This document shows, one piece after another, positions 43,357-50,803 of a DNA stretch of 64,000 nt. A program made the position numbers and the translations under genes. The notes beneath the pieces are model-generated. The model had not been told where the DNA came from. It worked only from the letters and a program-made list of their open reading frames with translations, and did no database searches. This DNA comes from Coprococcus ammoniilyticus (GTDB taxonomy: Bacteria; Bacillota; Clostridia; Lachnospirales; Lachnospiraceae). The DNA lies in the NCBI RefSeq assembly GCF_025567345.1, contig NZ_JAOQJS010000003.1, positions 248,001 through 312,000 of the forward strand, in the 5' to 3' direction. Within the stretch, counting starts at the first letter, position 1; each line of letters starts with the position of its first letter.

Positions 43357-45171
43357 ATGTTTAATTTTGAAGAAGAATTAAAAAAACTGCCTCATACACC
43401 GGGTGTCTATCTGATGCATAACAAGACCGATGAAATCATCTATGTCGGCAAAGCCATTGATCTGTATAACCGGGTACACCAGTATTTTCAGTCAGGATAT
43501 AAACGCTCACCTAAAATCGAAAAAATGGTCAGCCACATCGCGTGGTTTGAATATATCATCTGCGAATCTGAAATTGAAGCACTGGTGCTGGAATGTAATC
43601 TGATCAAAGAACACCGTCCGCACTACAATACAATGCTTACGGATGACAAAAGCTATCCATACATCAAGATCACAGTCAACGAGGATTTCCCTCGTATTCT
43701 GTTCTCGCATCAGATGCACCGGGATCATGCCAGATATTTTGGTCCTTATACTAATGCAGGTGCTGTCAAGGATACCATTGATCTGTTAAAAAAACTATAT
43801 CATCTGCGAAGCTGCAACAAAAAGCTGCCACAGGAAACAGGGCTGGATCGTCCATGTCTGTATTACCACATCGGACAGTGCAAGGCTCCCTGTCAGGGTT
43901 ACATCTCAAAAGAGGACTACAGCAGACAGGTAGGACAGGCAATCCATTTTCTGACCGGGCATCACCAGCAGACGGTAAAAGAACTGGAAGAAAAGATGAA
44001 ACGGTTGGCAGCCGATATGGAATTTGAACAGGCGGCAGAGGTTCGTGATCTGATCGAAAGCATCAAGCACATCGCATCAAAGCAGCGTGTTGACAACACA
44101 ACAACCGATGACCGTGACGTGATCGCGATGGCTACCAACAACATGAACGAAGGCGTTATCTCGGTCTTTTTCATCCGAAACGGCAAGATGATCGGCAGAG
44201 AACATTTTCATATGACCGGTGTGCAATCGGAATCTTATGGAGATATTATGGCTGCATTTTTAAAACAGTATTACGCTTCTACTCCATTTCTCCCTAAGGA
44301 GATTATTCTGGAGCATGAAGTAAATGAGCAGGAGCTGATCGAACAATACTTAAGCGAACGACGGGGAAATCTGGTACACATCCTCACACCTCAAAAAGGT
44401 GACAAAGCCAAGCTGTTAAAGCTTGCGCGTGACAATGCTTTTCTTGTTCTGACACAGGATACTGAAAAGCTGAAACGGGAGCAGGCTCGAACAGAAGGTG
44501 CTGCAAAGGAACTGGCAGAACTGATCGGTGTCCCATCTGCCAAACGGCTGGAAGCCTTCGATATCTCGCACATCAGCGGCTACCATTCGGTTGCTTCGAT
44601 GGTGGTCTTTGAAAATGGAAAAGCCAGACCCAATGAATACCGCAAATTCAAATTAAGAACGATCGACGGACCGGATGACTACGCCAGTATGCGCGAGGTT
44701 CTGACAAGACGATTTACCGATGAACGTTTTAAGGTCTATCCTGACATCCTTATGATGGATGGTGGTAAGGGACAGGTCAACATTGCCCTGGAGGTTCTTG
44801 ACGAACTGCATCTGAATATTCCGGTCTGCGGTATGGTAAAGGATGACTACCACCGGACCAGAGGACTGTATTATAACAATAAAGAAGTGGAATTTCCAAA
44901 GAATACACAGGCATTTGACATGGTTACCCGTTTGCAGGACGAAGCCCACCGTTTTGCCATCGAATATCACAGAAGCCTCAGGAGCAAATCTCAGGTACAT
45001 TCTATCCTTGAGGATATACCGGGCATCGGCCCTGCCAGACGAAAGGATCTGATGGGGTACTTCAAGGATATTTCAAGGATCCGGGAGGCATCCATCGAAG
45101 AACTGATGCAGGCGCCATCCATGAACCGGAATGCCGCCGAAGCGGTGTACGGATTTTTCCACAAGGAGTGA
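43357..45171 (+). CDS. uvrC: Excinuclease ABC subunit C
   Basis: UvrC makes both incisions in nucleotide excision repair. The 604-residue protein has the GIY-YIG domain at about 10-95 (TPGVYLMHNKTDEIIYVGKA), a Cys-rich part near 150-170 (CNKKLPQETGLDRPCLYYHI then GQCKAPCQGY), the UVR motif near 205-240 (MEFEQAAEVRDLIESI), the RNase H-like nuclease half with AFDISHISGYHSVASMVVFE near 400, and the C-terminal helix-hairpin-helix DIPGIGPARRKDLMGYF near 555. It is divergent from hprK. The ribosome site is poor, with GGAAAGG 15 bp upstream. The 3' side is a long palindromic element. Confidence 0.97.
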   Translation: MFNFEEELKKLPHTPGVYLMHNKTDEIIYVGKAIDLYNRVHQYFQSGYKRSPKIEKMVSHIAWFEYIICESEIEALVLECNLIKEHRPHYNTMLTDDKSYPYIKITVNEDFPRILFSHQMHRDHARYFGPYTNAGAVKDTIDLLKKLYHLRSCNKKLPQETGLDRPCLYYHIGQCKAPCQGYISKEDYSRQVGQAIHFLTGHHQQTVKELEEKMKRLAADMEFEQAAEVRDLIESIKHIASKQRVDNTTTDDRDVIAMATNNMNEGVISVFFIRNGKMIGREHFHMTGVQSESYGDIMAAFLKQYYASTPFLPKEIILEHEVNEQELIEQYLSERRGNLVHILTPQKGDKAKLLKLARDNAFLVLTQDTEKLKREQARTEGAAKELAELIGVPSAKRLEAFDISHISGYHSVASMVVFENGKARPNEYRKFKLRTIDGPDDYASMREVLTRRFTDERFKVYPDILMMDGGKGQVNIALEVLDELHLNIPVCGMVKDDYHRTRGLYYNNKEVEFPKNTQAFDMVTRLQDEAHRFAIEYHRSLRSKSQVHSILEDIPGIGPARRKDLMGYFKDISRIREASIEELMQAPSMNRNAAEAVYGFFHKE

Positions 45172-45178
45172 GCTAACC

Positions 45179-45507
45179 TGTGAATATATCTGCAAAAGAT
45201 GGAAATAGCATAATATATTTGGACACTTTTGACCTTACCAACCAGGGGACGTTCCCACTCGTTTCCACTCTGTGTAACTTCAAACTAACCTCGGCTAAGC
45301 CTCGCTAAGGTCTCAGTTACTCCTGCAGCGGTACTAAGATGCTGCTAATGCACCATCACACCACAGGGGTGCGCTTTCGTTCTAAGCTCGTGCAAGCACT
45401 CACTAAGTACGAAATGTGAGTACCGGCGGACTCAAATGCCCCTGTTTTGGTAAGTCAAACTGTCCAAATATAATTTACTTTCTTATTTTTTTGCAGATAT
45501 ATTCACA
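45179..45507. repeat. Long palindromic intergenic element, family 2, copy b
   Basis: 329 bp between uvrC and yfbR. The left arm TGTGAATATATCTGCAAAA matches the reverse complement of the right arm (TGTGAATATATCTGCAAAAA), and pairing resumes at TATATTTGGACA and TTACCAA. The core, read on the minus strand from about 45440 to 45330, is nearly the same as the plus strand at about 1190-1300 (shared blocks include GAGTCCGCCGGTACTCACAT, TAGTGAGTGC and AGCATCTTAGTACCGCTGCAG-like sequence). An extra palindrome, CCTCGGCTAAGC/GCCTCGC-like, is present only in this copy. The arms are unrelated to those of copy a. Confidence 0.82.
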
Positions 45508-45529
45508 ATTATTTAATAAGGAGATAAAG

Positions 45530-46126
45530 ATGGAATATAATTTTTTTGCTATGATTTCAAGGATGAAATACATCGACCGCTGGGCGTTGATGCGGAATAC
45601 AAGGGAAGAAAATCTGTGTGAGCACAGCCTGGAAGTCAGCATTATCGCTCATGCACTTGCCGTGATCGGCAATACCTATTATGAAAAGGATCTGAATGCA
45701 GAGCGGGCTGCTCTGATTGGACTTTACCATGACGCTTCAGAGATCATAACCGGTGATATGCCGACACCGGTCAAGTATTATAACGACGCTATCAAGGAAT
45801 CCTTTAAAATGATCGAGAAAACAGCCTGCTACAAGCTGTTAAACAAACTGCCGGATGAAATGAAACCACAGTATGAACCACTCTTCTTCCGCCAGTCCGG
45901 AGATGAATATATCTGGAAGCTTGTAAAAGCGGCAGATAAACTATCTGCTCTTATCAAATGTATGGAAGAAACCTCTGTCGGCAATCCGGAATTCTCCAGC
46001 GCCTACGAATCCACAAAGGCTTCTGTCGACAAGCTGGCTGCCGACCTTCCGGAGGTTGAACGTTTTCTGTCTGACTTCCTCCCTGCCTACGGCAAAAACC
46101 TCGACCAGCTTCAATACGACCGATAA
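45530..46126 (+). CDS. yfbR: 5'-deoxynucleotidase (YfbR family, HD domain)
   Basis: 198 residues, matching the length of E. coli YfbR, which removes phosphate from deoxyribonucleoside 5'-monophosphates using a divalent metal. The HD pattern is clear: NLCEHSLEVSIIAHALA near residue 26, GLYHDASEIITGDMPTPVKY near 66, and KAADKLSALIKCMEETSVGN near 135. The start at 45530 follows AAGGAG at a normal distance; upstream in-frame codons lie in the repeat element and are not coding. It is flanked on both sides by palindromic elements, and its last codons form part of the arm of the one downstream. Confidence 0.93.
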   Translation: MEYNFFAMISRMKYIDRWALMRNTREENLCEHSLEVSIIAHALAVIGNTYYEKDLNAERAALIGLYHDASEIITGDMPTPVKYYNDAIKESFKMIEKTACYKLLNKLPDEMKPQYEPLFFRQSGDEYIWKLVKAADKLSALIKCMEETSVGNPEFSSAYESTKASVDKLAADLPEVERFLSDFLPAYGKNLDQLQYDR

Positions 46127-46392
46127 TGCTTTATATAGGTATTCTATCGATTTACGCAGTTATACTTTTTAAAAGTCATTAATACTATAGGTATCATACA
46201 ACTATTATTCCGCAAAACGCTCTCGCTCTACCCTCATGTAACGGTACTAGACTCCCTGCCTTCGGCAGCTCATCAAGGACCGACATTCGGGCAGGTTTGC
46301 TTCATAACAGTGTATAATACCTATAGTGTTAATGATTTTTTCTTTCTCAACTGCATAAATCGATCACCTATATCCTATAAAGCATTATCGGA
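46120..46392. repeat. Long palindromic intergenic element, family 1, copy d
   Basis: 273 bp between the convergent yfbR and ftsH genes. The outer arms are very long: CCGATAATGCTTTATA (46120-46135, including the yfbR stop) mirrors 46377-46392, and further pairing covers ATCGATTTACGCAGTT, CATTAATACTATAGGTAT and ATACA. On the minus strand the loop sides are CTGTTATGAAGC and GCGGAATAATAG, equivalent to the GTTATGA and GAATA of other family 1 copies. The tip carries a CTGCCGAAGGCAG hairpin and GTACCG motifs shared with the next copy. Confidence 0.85.
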
Positions 46393-46455
46393 TTAACAAA
46401 ATGTCCACTTTTTTGCTAATAGACCATTTCTATGCTGATCCACAAGATATATCAA

Positions 46456-46625
46456 AAACACCGTCCCCAGTCTGATATATCACACACTGTTATGAAGCAA
46501 GCCTTTCCGAGCGTCGGTACTTAAGTTGCGTCTTTTGCAACTTTATGTACCGCTACGCCGAGGAATAGAGCGCAAGCGCCTTGCGGAATAATAGTTGTGT
46601 AATATACCAGACTGGGTACGGTGTT
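46456..46625. repeat. Long palindromic intergenic element, family 1, copy e
   Basis: 170 bp just after ftsH, in inverted orientation relative to copy d. The left arm ACACCGTCCCCAGTCTGATA pairs with the right arm (reverse complement ACACCGTACCCAGTCTGGTA). Loop sides are CTGTTATGAAGC and GCGGAATAATAG; the tip has AAGTTGC/GCAACTT and GGTAC/GTACC stems and the segment GAATAGAGCGCAAGCGCC shared with copy d. Weaker pairing extends outward into the last codons of ftsH at about 46632-46650. Confidence 0.85.
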
Positions 46626-46631
46626 ACATTC

Positions 46632-48515
46632 CTATCTCTGTGGTTCCACCTGAGCAAGAATTGACATGAATTCTTTGCCGGTGATCGTTTCATGTTCTAT
46701 AAGGAAGCTGGCGATAGAATCCAGGGCTGCCATATGGGCAGACAAAAGTTTCTTTGCTTTATTATAGGAATCTCGCAGCATATCACGGATCTCCTTATCA
46801 ATCTTGGTAGCGGTCTCATCCGAACACTGAAGGGCAAGATTTCGGTCCAGATACTGTCCTTCTATTGATTCAAGCTGCACCATGCCGAATTTATCTGACA
46901 TACCATACATGGTGATCATGGCTCTGGCTGTCTTGGTCGCCTTCTCGATATCATTTGATGCTCCTGTTGTCACGGAGTCGAATTTCAACTCTTCTGCAGC
47001 ACGTCCGCCGAGCAGGGTTATAAGCTCTGCTTCCAGTTCTTTCTTGGATTCGAGATATTTCTCTTCTTCAGGAACCTGCCATACATAACCAAGGGAACCC
47101 ATGGTTCTTGGAACGATCGTAATCCTCTGGATCGGCTCCGTATGCTTCTGGAGTGCTGCAAGCAATGCATGTCCGACTTCATGATAAGCAACGATCTGCT
47201 TTTCTTCTTTACTGAGCAGACGATCCTTTTTCTCTTTTCCGGCAAATACAACCTCTACCGCACCGATCAGATCCTGTTGGGAAACCAGAATTCTGCCATC
47301 TCTGACAGCGGCCAGCGCTCCCTCATTTATAATATTGGCAAGATCCGCACCAACCGCACCTGAAGTTGCAAGTGCCAGTTCATGAAGATCAACCGTTTCA
47401 TCCATCTTGACATTCTTGGAATGAACCTTCAGTGTATCGATTCTTCCCTTCAGATCCGGCTTCTCTACGATAACTCTGCGGTCAAATCGTCCCGGACGAA
47501 GAAGTGCCTTATCAAGCACCTCAGGACGATTCGTTGCTGCAAGGATCACAATACCCTTTGATGTATCAAAGCCATCCATCTCTGCAAGAAGCTGATTCAG
47601 GGTCTGCTCCCGTTCGGAATCTCCGCCATGCCTGGAATCTCTGCTTCTTCCAATTGCATCGATCTCATCAATAAATATAATACATGGTGCCATCTGTGTC
47701 GCCTGTTTGAACAGATCTCTGACACGGGAAGCACCCACTCCGACATACATCTCTACAAAGCTGGACCCGGACATAGAAAAGAATGGTACATTTGCTTCAC
47801 CTGCCACTGCTTTTGCAAGCAGGGTCTTACCGGTTCCCGGAGGGCCGACAAGCAGTGCCCCCTTTGGCAGCTTCGCTCCGATATCCAGATATTTCTTTGG
47901 ATTGTGCAGGAAATCGACCATCTCTGTCAGAGATTCCTTAGCCTCTTCCTCTCCGGCAACATCCGCAAAGGTAACACCTGTTTTCTTCTCAACGTAAATC
48001 TTCGCATTTGCTCTACCTACACCGCCGCTTCGTTTCATGATCATCGACAGCAACAGATAGAATGCAACGATCATTACAATGTAAGAAATGATCGTGCCAA
48101 CCATGGCACTTCCGCTTTCATCTACACCTTCATATTCTGTTCCATATTTTGTCTTTGCCTGACGAAGCTTCTCTGCCAGACTGTCATCCGATATTCTGGT
48201 TGCAGTATATTTCGTCTTACTGATCACCTTATCATCGGCATTATTTTCAAATACGATCTTACTTCCGTAGATCTTTACGGAACCAACCTCGCCCTTATCT
48301 AACATCTCGATAAACTGACCATATGTGACTTCCTCTTCCCTGCCGGATGACACCCGGTCAAATACGCGCCAGAATAAAAATGTCAGTAAAATGGAAATAA
48401 CCAGGATCACCATGATCGAGCGGTTGTTTCTTCCTTTATTTCCATTATTATTGTTATTGCTGTTATTATTGTTATTATTGTTGTTATTACTGTTATCAGG
48501 TAAATTGTTGTCCAA
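46632..48515 (-). CDS. ftsH: ATP-dependent zinc metalloprotease FtsH
   Basis: FtsH is a membrane-anchored hexamer that degrades unfolded or regulatory proteins. The 627-residue protein begins with a poly-Asn cytosolic tail, then TM1 (SIMVILVISILLTFLFW, about 34-50), an extracytoplasmic domain and TM2 (IISYIVMIVAFYLLLSMIM, about 145-163). The AAA domain has Walker A LLVGPPGTGKTLLAKAVAGE near 220, Walker B CIIFIDEIDAIG near 280 and the SRH near 335. The zinc site HEVGHALLAAL is near 446. The start is a TTG with AGGAGG 6 bp upstream. The gene is driven by a strong promoter and is convergent with yfbR across two repeat elements. Confidence 0.97.
   Translation of the reverse strand: MDNNLPDNSNNNNNNNNNSNNNNNGNKGRNNRSIMVILVISILLTFLFWRVFDRVSSGREEEVTYGQFIEMLDKGEVGSVKIYGSKIVFENNADDKVISKTKYTATRISDDSLAEKLRQAKTKYGTEYEGVDESGSAMVGTIISYIVMIVAFYLLLSMIMKRSGGVGRANAKIYVEKKTGVTFADVAGEEEAKESLTEMVDFLHNPKKYLDIGAKLPKGALLVGPPGTGKTLLAKAVAGEANVPFFSMSGSSFVEMYVGVGASRVRDLFKQATQMAPCIIFIDEIDAIGRSRDSRHGGDSEREQTLNQLLAEMDGFDTSKGIVILAATNRPEVLDKALLRPGRFDRRVIVEKPDLKGRIDTLKVHSKNVKMDETVDLHELALATSGAVGADLANIINEGALAAVRDGRILVSQQDLIGAVEVVFAGKEKKDRLLSKEEKQIVAYHEVGHALLAALQKHTEPIQRITIVPRTMGSLGYVWQVPEEEKYLESKKELEAELITLLGGRAAEELKFDSVTTGASNDIEKATKTARAMITMYGMSDKFGMVQLESIEGQYLDRNLALQCSDETATKIDKEIRDMLRDSYNKAKKLLSAHMAALDSIASFLIEHETITGKEFMSILAQVEPQR
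48444..48494 (-). repeat. AAT/AAC trinucleotide tract encoding poly-Asn in FtsH
   Basis: Residues 8-24 of FtsH are Asn with only two Ser, encoded by alternating AAT and AAC codons with little else. The plus strand shows TTATTATTGTTATTATTG-like repeats. The tract could vary in length in three-base steps without breaking the frame. Confidence 0.85.
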
Positions 48516-48587
48516 TCAGAACCTCCTTTTTATACAGCCTGCCTGCTGTATTCTTCTTTTGTATATATTCCCGGCAATTTCGCATCC

Positions 48588-48616
48588 ATTATAACCACGT
48601 TTTTCCCGGCTTTCAA
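48588..48616 (-). promoter_or_regulatory. Strong predicted ftsH promoter
   Basis: On the minus strand TTGAAA (48611-48616), 17 bp, then a perfect TATAAT (48588-48593), about 75 bp before the ftsH TTG start. Confidence 0.75.
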
Positions 48617-48652
48617 GATGGCACCGCTTTTGTTCATGAAGATTTAACCTTT

Positions 48653-49789
48653 CTATTCACCCAGATAGTCCATCGCAATACCAAGAGAGGTTTCTCCTCT
48701 GCTGATCGTCAGACTCCATTTTCCAATCTGAAGTTCTGTATAATTTGCACTGGAATCATCCGCAGAATACTCCTTTTCCTGATAGGCGCAAATCATCTCT
48801 GTTGACCGTTCCAGACTGTCGCCCTGAAGTGTTTCATCCTCAAGTGCCATTACCAGATCTTCATAGATCTGATCCAGACAGAAACCGTCATCGACATCCG
48901 GAGGATACTGCCATATACGGACAGAGTGGATCGCCTGTGTGTTCAGATCACTGTTTATGCTCACATCAATGCCACATTCGTCATCTGAAATATACTTTTC
49001 TTTGTTATAGTATGTAAATGTATCTCCATTTTGATACGAGTATTCATACAAACTCAGATTTCCGGCAGTTCCTGTACTTGTATCTTCAAATAAAATGCCA
49101 TCTTCCTCCGCATTCTGTAAAAAATCAGCCTCCAACTCATCACTGGTGACACCCTCATAATGAGCCACACCATCACAGGCTTCTCCCCGGTCGAACACCT
49201 CATCAGCCGATAATCCGACCAGACTGTCTGTACCATAATCCGTAATTTCTCCCGGCTGATAGATATAACGGTAACTGTATCCGTCCTCATCTACAAACAT
49301 ATCCTCATCTTGTTCATCCATCATCTCATGCATTTCATCCAGCGAGTCCTGCAGCTCCTGCTCATCCCGGTACTGCTGCCATACATCCCACAAACTGCTC
49401 GTCCGGAAACATACTCCAATTGCAGCCAGAAAAAGCAGACCAGAGATCACGCCCTCTGCTTTTTTCGATTTCTTCTTTGTCGTATAGGTCGTATCCGGAT
49501 TCGGTATAGGTTTTGCCGATGTTGGAGTACGATTCGCCCATTTCGGAAGCTCGGTTTCAAACTCATCATGGCAATCTGTTACTTCATCCTCAACTTCAGG
49601 TTTGTCCGCACTGTAGTCCGATACATCCCCACTATATTGATACTCTCTCTGATAATCTTCAGGCTCTCGTCTTTCGTTCAGATAAAAGGTGTGACTGGTT
49701 TCAATCGGTGTCACAAATCGTTTACAGGTTTTGCAAAAATTAATACTGTTTACTTTTCCATCACATATTGGACAGATCTTTGATCCCAT
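48653..49789 (-). CDS. Zinc-ribbon membrane protein of unknown function
   Basis: 378 residues. The N-terminus has two CxxC pairs (CPICDGKVNSINFCKTCKRF) forming a zinc ribbon. An acidic linker and a Lys-rich stretch (TTKKKSKKAEGV) lead to one membrane segment at about 115-130 (GLLFLAAIGVCF). The remaining 240 residues are very acidic and would be outside. They open with repeated Glu/Asp runs (MHEMMDEQDEDMFVDEDG) and continue as a beta-rich domain. Cytosolic zinc ribbon plus single span is a common layout for Firmicute stress or envelope proteins of unknown role. It is the gene upstream of ftsH on the same strand, with a separate ftsH promoter between them. Confidence 0.8.
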   Translation of the reverse strand: MGSKICPICDGKVNSINFCKTCKRFVTPIETSHTFYLNERREPEDYQREYQYSGDVSDYSADKPEVEDEVTDCHDEFETELPKWANRTPTSAKPIPNPDTTYTTKKKSKKAEGVISGLLFLAAIGVCFRTSSLWDVWQQYRDEQELQDSLDEMHEMMDEQDEDMFVDEDGYSYRYIYQPGEITDYGTDSLVGLSADEVFDRGEACDGVAHYEGVTSDELEADFLQNAEEDGILFEDTSTGTAGNLSLYEYSYQNGDTFTYYNKEKYISDDECGIDVSINSDLNTQAIHSVRIWQYPPDVDDGFCLDQIYEDLVMALEDETLQGDSLERSTEMICAYQEKEYSADDSSANYTELQIGKWSLTISRGETSLGIAMDYLGE

Positions 49790-49941
49790 AAGTACCTCCT
49801 CTTTCTTTTCGATACTTTGTTTCTACCGCTAACTTTATATTCTTTTTTGTCATACGTCAATATTCTTTTCTCCGGCTTGACATCCCCATTAAAAGTCACT
49901 ATTATTTCTTTAACTTATGATCTACAGGAGGTTTAAGTCGC

Positions 49942-50670
49942 ATGCCCGGTTTTCTGATGCATCTGATCGAGGGTGAAATGATAATCAATAAAATAAATAC
50001 AGGTGTAACTTCTGCGGCAGATTCCCATCTGTCGGCAATAAAATCCGCCCCTGAACAGTTTCTCCTCGGCTGTATCCTGCCGGATATCACGGATAATAAA
50101 GAAAAAACGCATTTCCGTCCGGCATGGCAGAAGAACCTGATCACAAAATATCCGGAGCTTGCTCATATCCGTGCCCTCTACCCGGATGATGCGATATTGT
50201 CACCGGCTGACTATGGCATCCTGGCACATCTCCATCTGGATACTCATTATGTGACTGATTTCTGGCCGGAATATTTCACTATAGAAGATACCGCAGGAAA
50301 TACCTGTTTTGATACAAGACACCCTTTGTATGTTCACATTTTCTCACAACCGGAAAAAAAGATTCCTCTGGCAGAATTTTTCTCTGACCGGTACTTTTAT
50401 GGAGAATATGATAGGATCAATCCACGTCTACTAAAAGACTTTCATCCATATATACCGGAACAAATCACTTATCAGCCGGAGCTTGTACATATTACAGAAT
50501 GCCGGCCGGAAGATCCGTCACAGATCACAAAAGCTCTGCAGACGTACATTATTCAGAATCCGTCACCTGCCCCGGAAGCTTCCGTCACCCGTGCTGAGAT
50601 TTTTCCATATGATGCAGTCATTGAATTTCTGGAACATATGGCAGATACATTTTTTACAGAATTCATTTAA
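49942..50670 (+). CDS. Zinc-dependent phospholipase C-like protein
   Basis: 242 residues. It begins MPGFLMHLIEGEMIINKI, the start seen in a family of bacterial proteins related to zinc-dependent phospholipase C, where the first His and Trp/Gly help bind metal. Further potential metal ligands are DSHLSAIKSAPEQFLLGCIL then PDITDNKEKTHF near 45-58 and GILAHLHLDTHYVTDFW near 92. There is no signal peptide, unlike secreted phospholipases, so it is probably cytosolic with an unknown substrate. AGGAGG lies 12 bp upstream. It is a single plus-strand gene, convergent with the MBG-repeat gene, with a terminator between them. Confidence 0.7.
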   Translation: MPGFLMHLIEGEMIINKINTGVTSAADSHLSAIKSAPEQFLLGCILPDITDNKEKTHFRPAWQKNLITKYPELAHIRALYPDDAILSPADYGILAHLHLDTHYVTDFWPEYFTIEDTAGNTCFDTRHPLYVHIFSQPEKKIPLAEFFSDRYFYGEYDRINPRLLKDFHPYIPEQITYQPELVHITECRPEDPSQITKALQTYIIQNPSPAPEASVTRAEIFPYDAVIEFLEHMADTFFTEFI

Positions 50671-50720
50671 CCTGTCTTCCATATCAGCAGCCAAAATAAT
50701 ATTTATAATTTCACCCATAA

Positions 50721-50793
50721 CAAACAGCCATCGATGCGTTGGAAACGGATCCGTATATGGATCCGGCTTCCTTTTCATCAATGGCTGTTTTTT
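50721..50793. terminator. Bidirectional terminator between convergent genes
   Basis: AAACAGCCAT pairs with ATGGCTGTTT, with an inner GGATCC/GGATCC palindrome, and T runs flank both outer sides. It would end both the phospholipase-like gene and the MBG-repeat gene. Confidence 0.8.
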
Positions 50794-50803
50794 ATTTTCC
50801 CGC

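Noticed and set aside
45416..45529. Longer N-terminus for yfbR starting in the repeat element
   Set aside because: The extra codons are repeat sequence. The ATG at 45530 has AAGGAG at normal distance and gives the family's usual length.
48325..48594. Plus-strand frame with a poly-Leu run
   Set aside because: It is the antisense of the poly-Asn tract and start region of ftsH; the Leu run is a by-product of the trinucleotide repeat.
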